From Pedobacter borealis DSM 19626 (lineage in GTDB: Bacteria > Bacteroidota > Bacteroidia > Sphingobacteriales > Sphingobacteriaceae), in assembly GCF_000708285.2 (NCBI RefSeq), contig NZ_JAUG01000003.1, positions 62,001 to 126,000 on the forward strand: DNA of 64,000 nucleotides. Direction: 5' to 3'. The stretch's first letter is position 1; the number at the start of each line of letters is the position of its first letter. Shown one piece after another: positions 55,526 to 64,000 of the stretch. The notes under the pieces are model-generated. The model had not been told where the DNA came from. It ran no database searches and was given only the letters and a program-made list of their open reading frames with translations. The position numbers and the translations under genes are program-made.

Positions 55526-57226
55526 ATGAGCACAGCAAACTATGTAATTGGAGTGGATTACGGGACAGATTCTGTCCGGTCAGTTCTAGTCGATACCGCA
55601 AACGGAAAGGAAATCGCATCGTCTGTTTTTCTTTATCCTAGATGGCAGAAAGGTTTATATTGTAAACCGGCTGTTAATCAGTTCCGTCAGCATCCGTTAG
55701 ATTATATTGAAGGTTTAACACACACTATAAAAGATTGTTTAACAAAAGCAGGTGGTGCCGATATTGCACATCTGGTAAAGGGAATCTCGGTTGATACGAC
55801 CGGATCAAGTCCGGTGGCTGTTGATGCAACGGGTACTCCCCTTGCCCTGACCAAAGGTTTTGAAGAAAATCCAAATGCCATGTTTGTGCTTTGGAAAGAC
55901 CATACCTCAGTTAAAGAAGCTGCAGAAATTAACGAACACGCTACTAAATTTAGCACCAATTACCTTAAATATGTAGGTGGCATTTATTCATCAGAATGGT
56001 TCTGGTCTAAATTATTACACATATTAAGGGTCGATTCGACTATTAAAAAAGGTGCGGTATCGTGGATAGAACATTGCGACTGGGTTCCGTTTTTGCTTTG
56101 TGGTGGAAATGACATTACAACAATGAAACGTAGCCGTTGTGCCGCCGGGCATAAAGCACTTTGGGCAGAAGAGTTTAACGGCTTACCTCCTGAAGATTTC
56201 TTTAGCAGTCTTGATCCGCTTTTAGCAGGCTTTAGAGATAAATTATTCACCGATACCTATACTTCTGATATTTCTGCGGGAACATTGAGCGAAGAATGGG
56301 CAACCAAACTGGGCTTAAGTACAGATGTAGTTGTTGGTGTTGGTGCGTTTGATGCACACATGGGCGCGGTTGGCGGACAGATTGAATCTTACTACCTGAG
56401 TAAAGTAATGGGTACGAGTACCTGCGATATTCTGGTTGCTCCCAATCAGGATTTACATGGAAAATTGATCAACGGGATCTGCGGACAGGTTAATGGTTCG
56501 GTAATTCCGGGTATGGCAGGTTTAGAAGCCGGTCAATCTGCTTTTGGTGATGTTTATGCCTGGTTCAAGAATTTAATCAGCTGGCCTTTAAACCATTTAC
56601 TTACTGAATCTGATGTAATTGATGAAGCTACAGCTACTGCATTAAAGGCAGAGCTCGAAGGAAAAATAATCGCTAAGTTAAGCAACGAGGCTGCAGCTTT
56701 ACCAGAGGGCGATTATGCCGAACTGGCTATCGATTGGTTAAACGGCCGTAGAACACCAGATGCAAATCAGGAACTTAAAGGCGCCATAACCGGTTTAGGT
56801 TTAGGAACCGATGCACCACGGTTTTTCCGTGCCTTAGCTGCTGCCACCTGTTTTGGTGCGAAAGCCATTGTAGACCGTTTTAAAGAACAGGGTGTTCCGG
56901 TAAAAGGAATTATTGGAATTGGTGGTGTGGCTAAAAAATCGACTTATATTATGCAAATGATGGCGGATGTATTGGAAATGCCCATTAGAATTCACCGTTT
57001 CGAGCATACCTGTGCATTAGGTGCGGCTATGTTCGCTGCTGTTGCAGCTGGTATTTATCCAAATATCGAAGCAGCAATGGCAGCCATGGGGACAGGTTTT
57101 GAGAAAGAATATAAGCCCAATATTAAAAAGCAAAAGCTTTACCGCCAGCATTACCAACAATATTTAGGCTTGGGCAGATACCTGGAGAAATACAATAAAA
57201 AAGATGTAAAACCATATTTATCATGA
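55526..57226 (+). CDS. araB: L-ribulokinase
   Basis: A 566-residue FGGY-family kinase that phosphorylates L-ribulose, the second step of L-arabinose breakdown. N-terminal ATP/sugar motif GVDYGTDSVRSVLVD (residues 9-23), the ribulokinase-type SVDTTGSSPVAVD, VGAFDAHMGAVGGQ, MGTSTCDILVAP and the FGGY C-terminal GIGGVAKKSTYIMQMMADVL are all present. Length is normal for AraB. Its stop codon overlaps the araD ATG (ATGA). No transporter or AraR regulator is adjacent. Secure. Confidence 0.96.
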   Translation: MSTANYVIGVDYGTDSVRSVLVDTANGKEIASSVFLYPRWQKGLYCKPAVNQFRQHPLDYIEGLTHTIKDCLTKAGGADIAHLVKGISVDTTGSSPVAVDATGTPLALTKGFEENPNAMFVLWKDHTSVKEAAEINEHATKFSTNYLKYVGGIYSSEWFWSKLLHILRVDSTIKKGAVSWIEHCDWVPFLLCGGNDITTMKRSRCAAGHKALWAEEFNGLPPEDFFSSLDPLLAGFRDKLFTDTYTSDISAGTLSEEWATKLGLSTDVVVGVGAFDAHMGAVGGQIESYYLSKVMGTSTCDILVAPNQDLHGKLINGICGQVNGSVIPGMAGLEAGQSAFGDVYAWFKNLISWPLNHLLTESDVIDEATATALKAELEGKIIAKLSNEAAALPEGDYAELAIDWLNGRRTPDANQELKGAITGLGLGTDAPRFFRALAAATCFGAKAIVDRFKEQGVPVKGIIGIGGVAKKSTYIMQMMADVLEMPIRIHRFEHTCALGAAMFAAVAAGIYPNIEAAMAAMGTGFEKEYKPNIKKQKLYRQHYQQYLGLGRYLEKYNKKDVKPYLS

Positions 57227-57924
57227 GCAACTATCAAGATATAAAAGAGCAGGCTTACCAGGCCAACATGCAGTTGCCCAAATTAGGGCTGGTACTTTTT
57301 ACCTTCGGCAATGTGAGTGCTGCAGACCGGTCGAAAGGTGTTTTTGCCATTAAACCAAGCGGTGTGCCTTACGAAGATTTGTCGCCGGAGAAAATGGTGA
57401 TTGTAGATTTTGACGGAAATACTGTTGAAGGCAGTTTACGTCCTTCGTCGGATACCAAAACCCATGCGGTTTTATATAAACACTGGGCAGAAATTGGTGG
57501 GATTGTACATACCCATTCTACTTACGGCACAGCTTGGGCGCAGGCGCAAAGGGCAATTCCAATTTTCGGAACTACCCATGCCGACCATTTAACAGTCGAT
57601 ATTCCATGTGCACCTCCAATGGCTGATAAAATGATTAAAGGGAATTATGAGTACGAAACGGGTTTTCAGATCATGAACCATTTTGAAAGTTTGGGTTTAA
57701 GCTATAAAGAAGTTGAGATGATTTTGGTGGGGAACCACGCTCCTTTTACCTGGGGAAAAACAGCCGAAAAAGCCGTTTATAACAGTACGGTTTTAGAAAC
57801 TGTGGCACAAATGGCTTTGTTAACCGAACAGATCAATCCGCAGGCACCAAAGCTGAAAGATTCGTTAATAGAGAAACATTACGAGCGTAAACATGGTGAT
57901 GGTGCTTATTATGGACAGAAGTGA
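57223..57924 (+). CDS. araD: L-ribulose-5-phosphate 4-epimerase
   Basis: A 233-residue class II aldolase-fold epimerase giving D-xylulose 5-phosphate. Zinc ligands are the His pair in VHTHSTYGTAWAQ and His in GNHAPFTWG; the substrate loops GNVSAADRSKGVFAIKPSGV (about 29-48) and SSDTKTH are intact. Translationally coupled to araB by an ATGA overlap. A large hairpin follows 13 bp after the stop, then a repetitive spacer, then araA. Secure. Confidence 0.96.
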   Translation: MSNYQDIKEQAYQANMQLPKLGLVLFTFGNVSAADRSKGVFAIKPSGVPYEDLSPEKMVIVDFDGNTVEGSLRPSSDTKTHAVLYKHWAEIGGIVHTHSTYGTAWAQAQRAIPIFGTTHADHLTVDIPCAPPMADKMIKGNYEYETGFQIMNHFESLGLSYKEVEMILVGNHAPFTWGKTAEKAVYNSTVLETVAQMALLTEQINPQAPKLKDSLIEKHYERKHGDGAYYGQK

Positions 57925-57937
57925 ATTTTTAGGTTTT

Positions 57938-57999
57938 GTCATGCTGAGGCACGAAGCATCTGCAACCGATGAAACAGATGCTTCGTACCTCAGCATGAC
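57938..57999. repeat. long hairpin after araD (GTCATGCTGAGG family)
   Basis: GTCATGCTGAGG then ACGAAGCATCTG pairs with CAGATGCTTCGT then CCTCAGCATGAC, about 24 bp of near-perfect stem with a 12-nt loop. It belongs to the dispersed GTCATGCTGA family and may reduce transcription from araBD into araA. Confidence 0.75.
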
Positions 58000-58022
58000 A
58001 GCAGGATGCATGTGTGCAAAAT

Positions 58023-58192
58023 GTCGGGTTTAACATTATCAGGTTTAGGTAACCTAAACCTGATTGGAGTGGGCATGAACCCAACCGCAGGTGGGTGAAT
58101 AAAACGGAAAGCAGGACTGCAGTAACCGATGGAAAACAGGAACTGCTTTCAAAAAAAAACATTTCGGTCTGTGAGGACACAGACCGAGGAGA
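58023..58192. repeat. araD-araA spacer repeat, unit 1
   Basis: Begins GTCGGGTTTAACATTATCAG, contains the perfect palindrome AGGTTTAGGTAACCTAAACC, then the conserved tract GAACCCAACCGCAGGTGGGTG and AATAAAACGGAAAGCAGG. It ends with the hairpin CGGTCTGTGAGGACACAGACCG (58165-58186). Nearly the whole unit recurs at 58290-58510. No coding capacity. Confidence 0.7.
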
Positions 58193-58244
58193 ATGAATTT
58201 AAATTAGGAAAGCAATTGCAGTGGTGCTTAGGAAACGAAAGCCC

Positions 58245-58283
58245 CGCCATTCGCTATAGTCCCGATGAAGAATCGGGAGCTAC
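58245..58283. repeat. CCCGAT...ATCGGG palindrome
   Basis: CGCTATAGTCCCGAT-gaag-AATCGGGAGCTACCG is a short inverted repeat between the two larger spacer units. This GCTATAGTCCCGAT word is a known type of dispersed palindrome in Sphingobacteriaceae spacers, as far as I recall. Confidence 0.45.
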
Positions 58284-58289
58284 CGCTGC

Positions 58290-58510
58290 TGTCGGGTTTA
58301 AAATTGTAAGGTTTACCTAGGTAACCTAAACCTGATTGGAGTGAGCATGAACCCAACCGCGGGTGGGTGAATAAAACGGAAAGCAGGGCTACCCTAACCG
58401 ATAAAAAACAGAACCTTGCTTTTCAGAAAAAGAATATGGATAATGGTCTGTGAGGACACAGACCAAGGAAGAGAAAAACATTTCGGTCTGTGAGGACACA
58501 GACCGAGGGG
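58290..58510. repeat. araD-araA spacer repeat, unit 2
   Basis: Second copy of the 58.02-kb unit: GTCGGGTTTAAAATTGTAAG, then GGTAACCTAAACCTGATTGG, ACCCAACCGCGGGTGGGTG and AAAACGGAAAGCAGGGCT. Two copies of the GGTCTGTGAGGACACAGACC hairpin follow (58445-58464 and 58483-58502). It ends about 30 bp before the araA start codon, so it may be transcribed as part of the araA leader. Confidence 0.7.
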
Positions 58511-58542
58511 AATTGAATAAATTAAAAATAACATAAATAGTA

Positions 58543-60033
58543 ATGATTGATTTAAAAAAATTACAAGTTTGGTTTATTACAGGTACGCAGCATTTGTATG
58601 GTGAAGAAACCTTAAAACAAGTAGCGGAGCATGCCCAACAAGTGGCCGATTCGTTGAACCAGAACGGAGGTATTTCTGTTTCGGTAGTGTACAAGCCGAT
58701 TGTAAAAACTACAGAGGAAATTTTCGAAACCTTGCAACAAGCCAATATTGATGAGAACTGTATCGGCGTAATTACCTGGATGCATACCTTCTCTCCTGCT
58801 AAAATGTGGATCAGAGGCTTAAATGTTTTACAGAAACCATTATTGCACTTACACACACAGTTTAACCGCGATATTCCATGGAATACCATTGATATGGATT
58901 TCATGAACCTGAACCAAAGTGCTCATGGAGACCGTGAATTTGGTTTTATGGTATCACGCATGCGTAAAGACCGTAAAGTAGTTGTTGGGCACTGGCAGGA
59001 TGAAGAAGTAGCTAAACAGATTGATACCTGGTGCAGGGCTGCTGCCGGATGGCACGATTGGCAAGGCGCCAAATTTGCCCGTTTTGGCGATAATATGCGT
59101 TATGTTGCGGTTACAGATGGCGATAAGGTAGAAGCTGAAATGAAATTTGGTTTTGCGGTAAATACCTATGGTATAGGCGATTTAGTAGCGGTAATTAATG
59201 GGATAAGTGAGGATTCTATTCAAACGTTATTAAAAGAATACGAAGCGACTTACGAGATGACTGCCGATTTAAAAGTTGGCGGTGCCAGACATTCATCTGT
59301 TTACGAAGCGGCTAAAATCGAACTGGGTTTAAGAAAATTCCTGGAAGACGGAGGTTTTAAAGGTTTCTCTGATACTTTTGAAGATTTACACGGTATGATC
59401 CAGTTACCTGGAATTGCAGCACAACGTTTGATGGCCGATGGTTATGGTTTTGCGGGTGAAGGTGATTGGAAAACAGCAGCTTTGGTGCGTGCCTGTAAAG
59501 TAATGGGTGCTGGTTTAGCTGGTGGAAATGCATTTATGGAAGATTATACGTATCATTTCGATCCGGCAAACTCTATGGTTTTAGGCTCACACATGCTTGA
59601 GGTTGATGCTTCATTGGCAAGTGGTAAAGCGAGTTTAGAGGTTCACCCACTGGGTATTGGCGGTAAAGCAGATCCTGCGCGTTTGGTTTTTAACGTTGCT
59701 GGTGGCGATGCTTTAAATGCATCTTTAATAGATATGGGCAACCGTTTCCGTTTATTGGTGAACGAAGTAAAAGCTGTTGAAGCTGAACATGATTTACCAA
59801 ACTTACCGGTAGCCCGTGTATTGTGGAAACCATTACCTGATATGAAAACGGGTTGTGCAGCATGGATTTATGCTGGTGGTGCCCACCACACCGCTTATAG
59901 TCAGAATTTAACTACCGAGCATTTATTGGATTTTGCGAATATTGCCGGCTTAGAATATGTTAATATTGGTGCCGATACCAAAATCAATCAATTCAGAAAT
60001 GAATTGCATTGGAATGAGGTTTTTTATAAATAA
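58543..60033 (+). CDS. araA: L-arabinose isomerase
   Basis: A 496-residue isomerase of standard length that converts L-arabinose to L-ribulose. Conserved blocks are [14 protein letters not shown] near the N-terminus, [42 protein letters not shown] (with the Mn-binding Glu), [11 protein letters not shown] and AHHTAYS. Metal and catalytic residues appear intact. It is in line with araBD but separated by 618 bp of repeats and hairpins, so it may be expressed at a different level or from its own promoter. Secure. Confidence 0.97.
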   Translation: MIDLKKLQVWFITGTQHLYGEETLKQVAEHAQQVADSLNQNGGISVSVVYKPIVKTTEEIFETLQQANIDENCIGVITWMHTFSPAKMWIRGLNVLQKPLLHLHTQFNRDIPWNTIDMDFMNLNQSAHGDREFGFMVSRMRKDRKVVVGHWQDEEVAKQIDTWCRAAAGWHDWQGAKFARFGDNMRYVAVTDGDKVEAEMKFGFAVNTYGIGDLVAVINGISEDSIQTLLKEYEATYEMTADLKVGGARHSSVYEAAKIELGLRKFLEDGGFKGFSDTFEDLHGMIQLPGIAAQRLMADGYGFAGEGDWKTAALVRACKVMGAGLAGGNAFMEDYTYHFDPANSMVLGSHMLEVDASLASGKASLEVHPLGIGGKADPARLVFNVAGGDALNASLIDMGNRFRLLVNEVKAVEAEHDLPNLPVARVLWKPLPDMKTGCAAWIYAGGAHHTAYSQNLTTEHLLDFANIAGLEYVNIGADTKINQFRNELHWNEVFYK

Positions 60034-60055
60034 TTTTAATAAAGTACCGTACAAT

Positions 60056-60090
60056 AAAAAGCCGATAATCTTAGGGTTATCGGCTTTTTT
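60056..60090 (+). terminator. araA terminator
   Basis: AAAAAGCCGATAA pairs with TTATCGGCTTTTTT around an eight-base loop; 23 bp after the araA stop codon. Confidence 0.88.
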
Positions 60091-60126
60091 ATGCGATTAT
60101 CATTCTGTGATCGTCACCCCCTTTGA

Positions 60127-60205
60127 TCGTCCTCCTGAACTTGTTTCAGGATCTTTGAAAATGAATATTATGTGTAATAGATGCTGAACTAAATTCAGCA
60201 TGACG
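60127..60205. repeat. left copy of an inverted repeat pair flanking ADH-SDR
   Basis: CGTCCTCCTGAACTTGTTTC then AGGATC at the left, and GATGCTGAACTAAATTCAGC then ATGACG at the right. The same two words occur in reverse complement at 62141-62208, on the other side of the ADH and SDR genes. Confidence 0.75.
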
Positions 60206-60230
60206 CCCCCAATAAAAATATGGCTAACGG

Positions 60231-61250
60231 TTAATTTCCCACACTAACCATTGCTTTAATCACCCCATTCTTTGGATCCAACCAGCTTTCAAACTCATCT
60301 TTTACTTCCTCAAATTTAACTTGATGCGTAATATAGTTTGTAGGATTAACCAAACCAGCTTTCATTGATTTGATTACGTGTTCAAAATCTTCAATGGTGG
60401 CATTTCTACTGCTCATTAATGTCGATTCGCGCTTATGAAACTCAGGGTGGTTAAAAATTAAATCTCCTTTTTGCAAGCCGATTAAAACGAACCTTGCTCC
60501 ATGTGCCATATAGTTTATAGCATTATTAATGGCCTTCTGATTACCTGTAGCATCGATTACTACCGTCGGCATATCGCCATTGGTAATATCACTCAGTTGT
60601 TGCACAACATCAGGCGAAAGCGCATTAACCACATGTGCTACCTTTAATTTATCTTTGCAGAAAGCCAAACGGTCTTCGTTAATATCTAACGCAATTACGT
60701 TGGCCCCGGCAATTCTGGAGAATTCCATTGTGCCTAAACCAATTGGCCCGGCACCAATAACAAGGACAAATTCTCCAGGCTGAACATCTGCCCTACGCAC
60801 ACCATGTGCACCGATAGCTAAAGGTTCAACTAAAGCGAGCTCATCATAACTCAAGCCCTCGCCATGTAAAAGTGTTCTCGATGGAACCTGCAAATACTCG
60901 CGCATACCACCATCAACATGTACACCACAAACCTGCATTTTAACACAGCAGTTTGGTTTGTTCATTCGGCAAGCAATGCATTCGCCACAATTAAAATATG
61001 GGATAAAAGTAACAGCCTCTCCTATTTTGAAACTTTTGGCCCCATCGGCTTCAACCAATTCGCCAGATAACTCGTGACCTAAAACTCTTGGGTAGTTAAA
61101 GAAAGGTTGTGTACCTTCAAAGGCATGTAAATCGGTCCCACAGATACCGATTCTTTTAATTTTTATAATGGCATGGTCTTTTTTAAGCTCAGGTTTTTCT
61201 GTTTCTGAATATTCGAAAGTTCCAGGTGTAGTACAGGTAAAGGTTTTCAT
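60231..61250 (-). CDS. zinc-dependent alcohol (polyol/aldonate) dehydrogenase
   Basis: A 339-residue medium-chain dehydrogenase. Catalytic zinc site CGTDLHAFEG (Cys38-type) with LGHELSGE; structural zinc cysteines in CGECIACRMNKPNCC; Rossmann motif VIGAGPIGLGTMEFSRIAGA with ALDINEDRLAF, which suggests NAD+. It resembles the L-threonine/L-idonate/L-galactonate 5-dehydrogenase branch. Directly downstream of the L-fucose-dehydrogenase-like SDR on the same strand (73-bp gap), so it probably oxidises an intermediate of the same sugar-acid route, for example a fuconate derivative. The precise substrate is inference. Confidence 0.85.
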   Translation of the reverse strand: MKTFTCTTPGTFEYSETEKPELKKDHAIIKIKRIGICGTDLHAFEGTQPFFNYPRVLGHELSGELVEADGAKSFKIGEAVTFIPYFNCGECIACRMNKPNCCVKMQVCGVHVDGGMREYLQVPSRTLLHGEGLSYDELALVEPLAIGAHGVRRADVQPGEFVLVIGAGPIGLGTMEFSRIAGANVIALDINEDRLAFCKDKLKVAHVVNALSPDVVQQLSDITNGDMPTVVIDATGNQKAINNAINYMAHGARFVLIGLQKGDLIFNHPEFHKRESTLMSSRNATIEDFEHVIKSMKAGLVNPTNYITHQVKFEEVKDEFESWLDPKNGVIKAMVSVGN

Positions 61251-61323
61251 TTTAATGAAGGTTAATCGTATAAATTGGTTAATCGGTTAACTGTAATTTG
61301 CAAACTAAAAACTGTCAACTGAA

Positions 61324-62112
61324 CTAAGCGTTTGCCAAAGCTCTGTCTAAATGAACATAACCGCCATCAACATGGATAATCTGTCCAGTGGTATGACTTG
61401 ATTTGTTAGACATTAAAAAAGCTGTCATGTTTGCAATTTCTTCTGCGGTTGTCATTCTATTTTCCAATGGAATTTTTGAAGTGATCTCTTTTAGTTTTTC
61501 TTCTGCATTATCCAAAGTCTCTATCCAGGTTTCGTAAGCAGGTGTCCAGCATTCGGCAACCACTACGGCATTTACGCGGATGCCATATTTTAATAATTCA
61601 ACAGCCCACTCGCGGGTTAATGCATTTCTACCACCATTTGCAGCAGCATAGGCTGAAGTATTCCCCTGTCCTGTTTCGGCAGTTTTTGAAGTGATGTTTA
61701 CAATAGCACCTTTGCTTTTAATTAATTCTGGCAAGGCATGGTGTGCCATCAGATAATAATGCACTAAATTTTTATGTAATGAAGCCATAAAGTCTTTATA
61801 ATTTCCACTTTCTAAACCTACCCCATCATTAACACCCGCATTATTCACTAAACCATCAATCCTTCCAAATTTAGCGACGATTTCTTTAACTACTTTTTCG
61901 CAATCATCTGGATTGGAAAGTTCTGCAACAAATTGTTCTGCTTGTTTGCCTTGTGCAATAATTTCATCAACTACTTTTTGGTTATCTGCTGCTTTTCTAC
62001 CTACGATTACGGCAATTGCATTTTCCTTAGCAAATACTTCTGCAATGCTTCTACCAATGCCTTTTGCAGCGCCGGTAATGATAATAACTTTTTCTTTTAA
62101 TTGTAAATCCAT
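61324..62112 (-). CDS. SDR-family, L-fucose dehydrogenase-like
   Basis: A 262-residue short-chain dehydrogenase. Cofactor motif TGAAKGIG (residues 14-21), NNAG (90-93) and Ser142 are present. The NDGVGLESGNY, NLVHYYLMAHHALPEL, TGQGNTSAY and end VDGGYVHLDRAL blocks strongly recall bacterial L-fucose dehydrogenases. Oddly, the catalytic YxxxK reads Tyr155-Ala-Ala-Ala-Asn159, so the proton-relay lysine is Asn; the codon is AAT, clear in the DNA. It would oxidise L-fucose or a like sugar to its lactone. First gene of the pair with the zinc dehydrogenase, flanked by inverted repeats. Confidence 0.85.
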   Translation of the reverse strand: MDLQLKEKVIIITGAAKGIGRSIAEVFAKENAIAVIVGRKAADNQKVVDEIIAQGKQAEQFVAELSNPDDCEKVVKEIVAKFGRIDGLVNNAGVNDGVGLESGNYKDFMASLHKNLVHYYLMAHHALPELIKSKGAIVNITSKTAETGQGNTSAYAAANGGRNALTREWAVELLKYGIRVNAVVVAECWTPAYETWIETLDNAEEKLKEITSKIPLENRMTTAEEIANMTAFLMSNKSSHTTGQIIHVDGGYVHLDRALANA

Positions 62113-62140
62113 TTTTCTTTTTAAAATTATTTTAAAGCGT

Positions 62141-62208
62141 TCGTCATGCTGAATTTAGTTCAGCATCTATCTTGTTGTTCAGATCCTGAAACAAGTTCAG
62201 GAAGACGA
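62141..62208. repeat. right copy of the inverted repeat pair flanking ADH-SDR
   Basis: GTCATGCTGAATTTAGTTCA then GCATC (62143-62167) is an exact reverse complement of 60180-60204. GATCCTGAAACAAGTTCAGG then AAGACG (62183-62208) is the reverse complement of 60127-60152 with one mismatch. Confidence 0.75.
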
Positions 62209-62214
62209 TACCGA

Positions 62215-64000
62215 TTAGTTAATCATATTAATTATATCCGATCTCCTTGATTCAGGCCATACTTTTAAATTTATTAATTTTCCATTCTTCAACTACCCTT
62301 CAACGGTTGTTTGGTAAGGCGCATAGAGCTTGAAATGTACATCCCACTCTTTAGGCCATGCAGGGTAAAGATAAATCTTTTTTCCGTCTACCTGCATCAG
62401 CATTTCCTGTAAACCGATCATACCAGAGCCGCCCCAATTATGGTCTGGTGTCCAATCGAAGCCAGGTCCCCAGAATGCCGGGAATCTCCTTCCCGAGTCT
62501 TTTAATTTTGCAGTGGTTAGATTTGCAGCATCTTCAGTTAAACCTAATCTGGCTGCAAAAATATTATCCTGTTTCCAGCCGATATAACTGCGGAATTTCA
62601 ATACATCTGTATCGTACTTAAAGGTATTGATGGCGGTGTCTAAACCAGGTTTACCAAGTCCATAAATGCCCCAGGGATAAACGGGATACAACTGCGGACT
62701 TTCTGTATTGTTAATGCGCTCCCAAAGTTTTGCCGGAGCAATTGTGGTGCGGCCGTCAAATGTTCTAAAACTGATCGGTGGAATGGTTTTTAGCATGGTT
62801 TTCCATTCCGATTTTTGCTTTTCAACTAAATTGGGATGCTCCAGAAGTCGTTCTAAAACGGTTTGTAGTGCGGCAATGGTTGAGGTGGAGTTATAGGCCA
62901 TTTTGTAGGTTTCAGCACCAGACCCAGGATACAAAACCAAATGTCCATCGGCATCTAAAGCTTTTGCTCCGCGTTGTTTGGCTAAATAGGTATAATGTTC
63001 TTTAAAAAATGTTAAACAACTTTCAATCAATGGAAGGTATTTTTCGATGTTATTGCCATTGTACCTTTCTGTTTCCAAAATCATCATACAAAACTCTAAA
63101 ACGGTATCCCATTCATATTCTAACCAGGCATTGTATTCCATGCCTTTGTTAAAATCAGCGGGGCGTTTTCAGCCATATTCCGCAGGGTTTGGTAATCCAA
63201 AATTTTCCAATTGCTCTGTAAAACTGGCGCCATTATGTCCCCAGGCAGACTGCGTTCTGATTTCAGCATTTTTTAACAAATTCAGGTAGAAATCGAATTG
63301 CGGCTTCATCATTTCAAAATCGCCACTTTTTAACATCGGCCAATAAACTAGACGTTGGTTTTGAGCGGTGTGGGTACCTCCTCCCCAATTCCTGAAATCG
63401 GGTGTATATTTCAGCGCAGTATCAGTAAGTTGTGGATCGAAGGTAAATAAACCGCCATTAAATTTCGTGGGGTATTTGCCAAAGGCATTGCAACCCAACA
63501 TATACCTGAATAACTGATAATTTTTAGACGATTGATTGGCTGATTCATCCTTCGAATCGATGTAAATGAAACTCTTTTCAAAGTAATCATTCCATGTCTC
63601 CCTGTATTGAGCCGCCGAAAATCATGTTTTTTAACGGATTGAACAATTCGGCCTTTCTATTATCAAGACCTTGCTGTTTTACTGTAATATCGAATACGGT
63701 TTCCGGTTTATTTTGATGGTAAAATTGAACGGTATTGTTTTTAAAAGCAATTTCATCTTTAAAGGTTTTTACAATGCCCTGAGGCGCCCATTTATACGAA
63801 TTTTGGTTGTTCTCTTTGCCTTTTGTAATGCGGTCTTCAAAGCGCCAGCTTTCGTAACTGGCTTCTGTTGTGGTATTTTGGCTGGATTTAATGTCTAAAT
63901 AGATAACCGGATTAAAAACATCTACCCAAATATTGATTTTGGCACTTAATTTACCGTTTGAGCCTGAGATCTGGGCGTAGCCATCTTTTAAGATCAGTTC
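62215..64000 (-). pseudogene. DUF5703/GH95-like glycoside hydrolase, three lesions, 5' end outside window
   Basis: Read from the window edge leftwards the frame is open: a DUF5703-like beta-domain (INIWVDVFNPVIYLDIKSS, YESWRFEDR), then KAELFNPLKNMIFGGSIQ. A +1 shift near 63597-63605 is then needed to continue as ETWNDYFEKSFIYIDSKDES and MLGCNAFGKYP. An in-frame TGA at 63169-63171 interrupts EYG-KRPADFNKGMEYN; Trp would fit. After ...YQTTVEG a TAG at 62293-62295 interrupts a conserved tail (LKNGKLINLKVWPESRRSD) that runs to a TAA at 62215. The barrel has AYNSTSTIAALQTVLERL and WTPDHNWGGSGMIGLQEML. Inactive remnant of a secreted hydrolase related to the intact gene at 50.6 kb. Confidence 0.82.

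Noticed and set aside
55702-56250. minus-strand reading frames inside araB
   Set aside because: They are codon shadows of the intact kinase gene and show no features of their own.
58023-58510. known riboswitch (TPP, cobalamin or SAM) or CRISPR upstream of araA
   Set aside because: The conserved tracts do not match the consensus cores of those riboswitches as I know them, and the repeats are only two long units, not an array.

Overview
The window looks like chromosomal DNA of a Bacteroidota member, most likely Sphingobacteriaceae (Pedobacter-like). The evidence is a SusC/SusD pair with an ECF sigma factor and FecR anti-sigma, several TAnnTTTG-type promoter elements, AT-rich coding style, and an L-fucose-dehydrogenase-like SDR next to araBDA. 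The assignment rests on recognised families, not on a database search.

Layout. Positions 1-12 kb hold a Tet-type MFS efflux pump, a PIN-PhoH ATPase, an AT-rich spacer with five DnaA-box-like 9-mers (candidate oriC, 3245-3497), a FUSC-family membrane protein, Ohr, a triplicated 110-bp palindromic repeat, bioB, mgtE, an orphan ParD antitoxin, corA and a WbqC-like gene. Positions 11.5-25.4 kb are housekeeping: lipid A-type acyltransferase, GT2, aroQ, xerD, prmC, ribD, EamA transporter, YigZ, nucleoside phosphorylase, galM/galK, SpoU methyltransferase, a YdeI-like protein and an OmpA porin. Positions 26-37 kb hold gltBD, the SRP RNA (ffs), fructose-6-phosphate aldolase, a GmhB-like phosphatase, a FucP-type sugar symporter, a formylglycine-generating-enzyme lipoprotein with both catalytic cysteines, and tRNA-Lys(TTT) followed by scrambled copies of its own 3' end.

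Positions 37.5-49.5 kb form one regulated surface system on the minus strand: histidine kinase and response regulator, ECF sigma, FecR, an STN-containing SusC, SusD, and a secreted S8 protease. It resembles a polysaccharide-utilisation locus but carries a protease where a glycosidase would be expected. A divergent TlpA-like thioredoxin lies at its upstream edge.

Positions 49.6-64 kb are an accessory sugar region with heavy gene decay: an IS1182-type transposase remnant, a cupin stub, a frameshifted esterase and a DUF5703/GH95-like hydrolase with three lesions. These are interleaved with an intact GH95-like hydrolase, two VOC proteins, araB-araD-araA (L-arabinose to D-xylulose 5-phosphate, which fits with the aldolase upstream), a zinc alcohol dehydrogenase and the SDR. 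The SDR has Asn where the catalytic Lys of YxxxK should be.

Several dispersed palindromic repeat families sit in the spacers throughout. I saw no CRISPR array, prophage or defence system.
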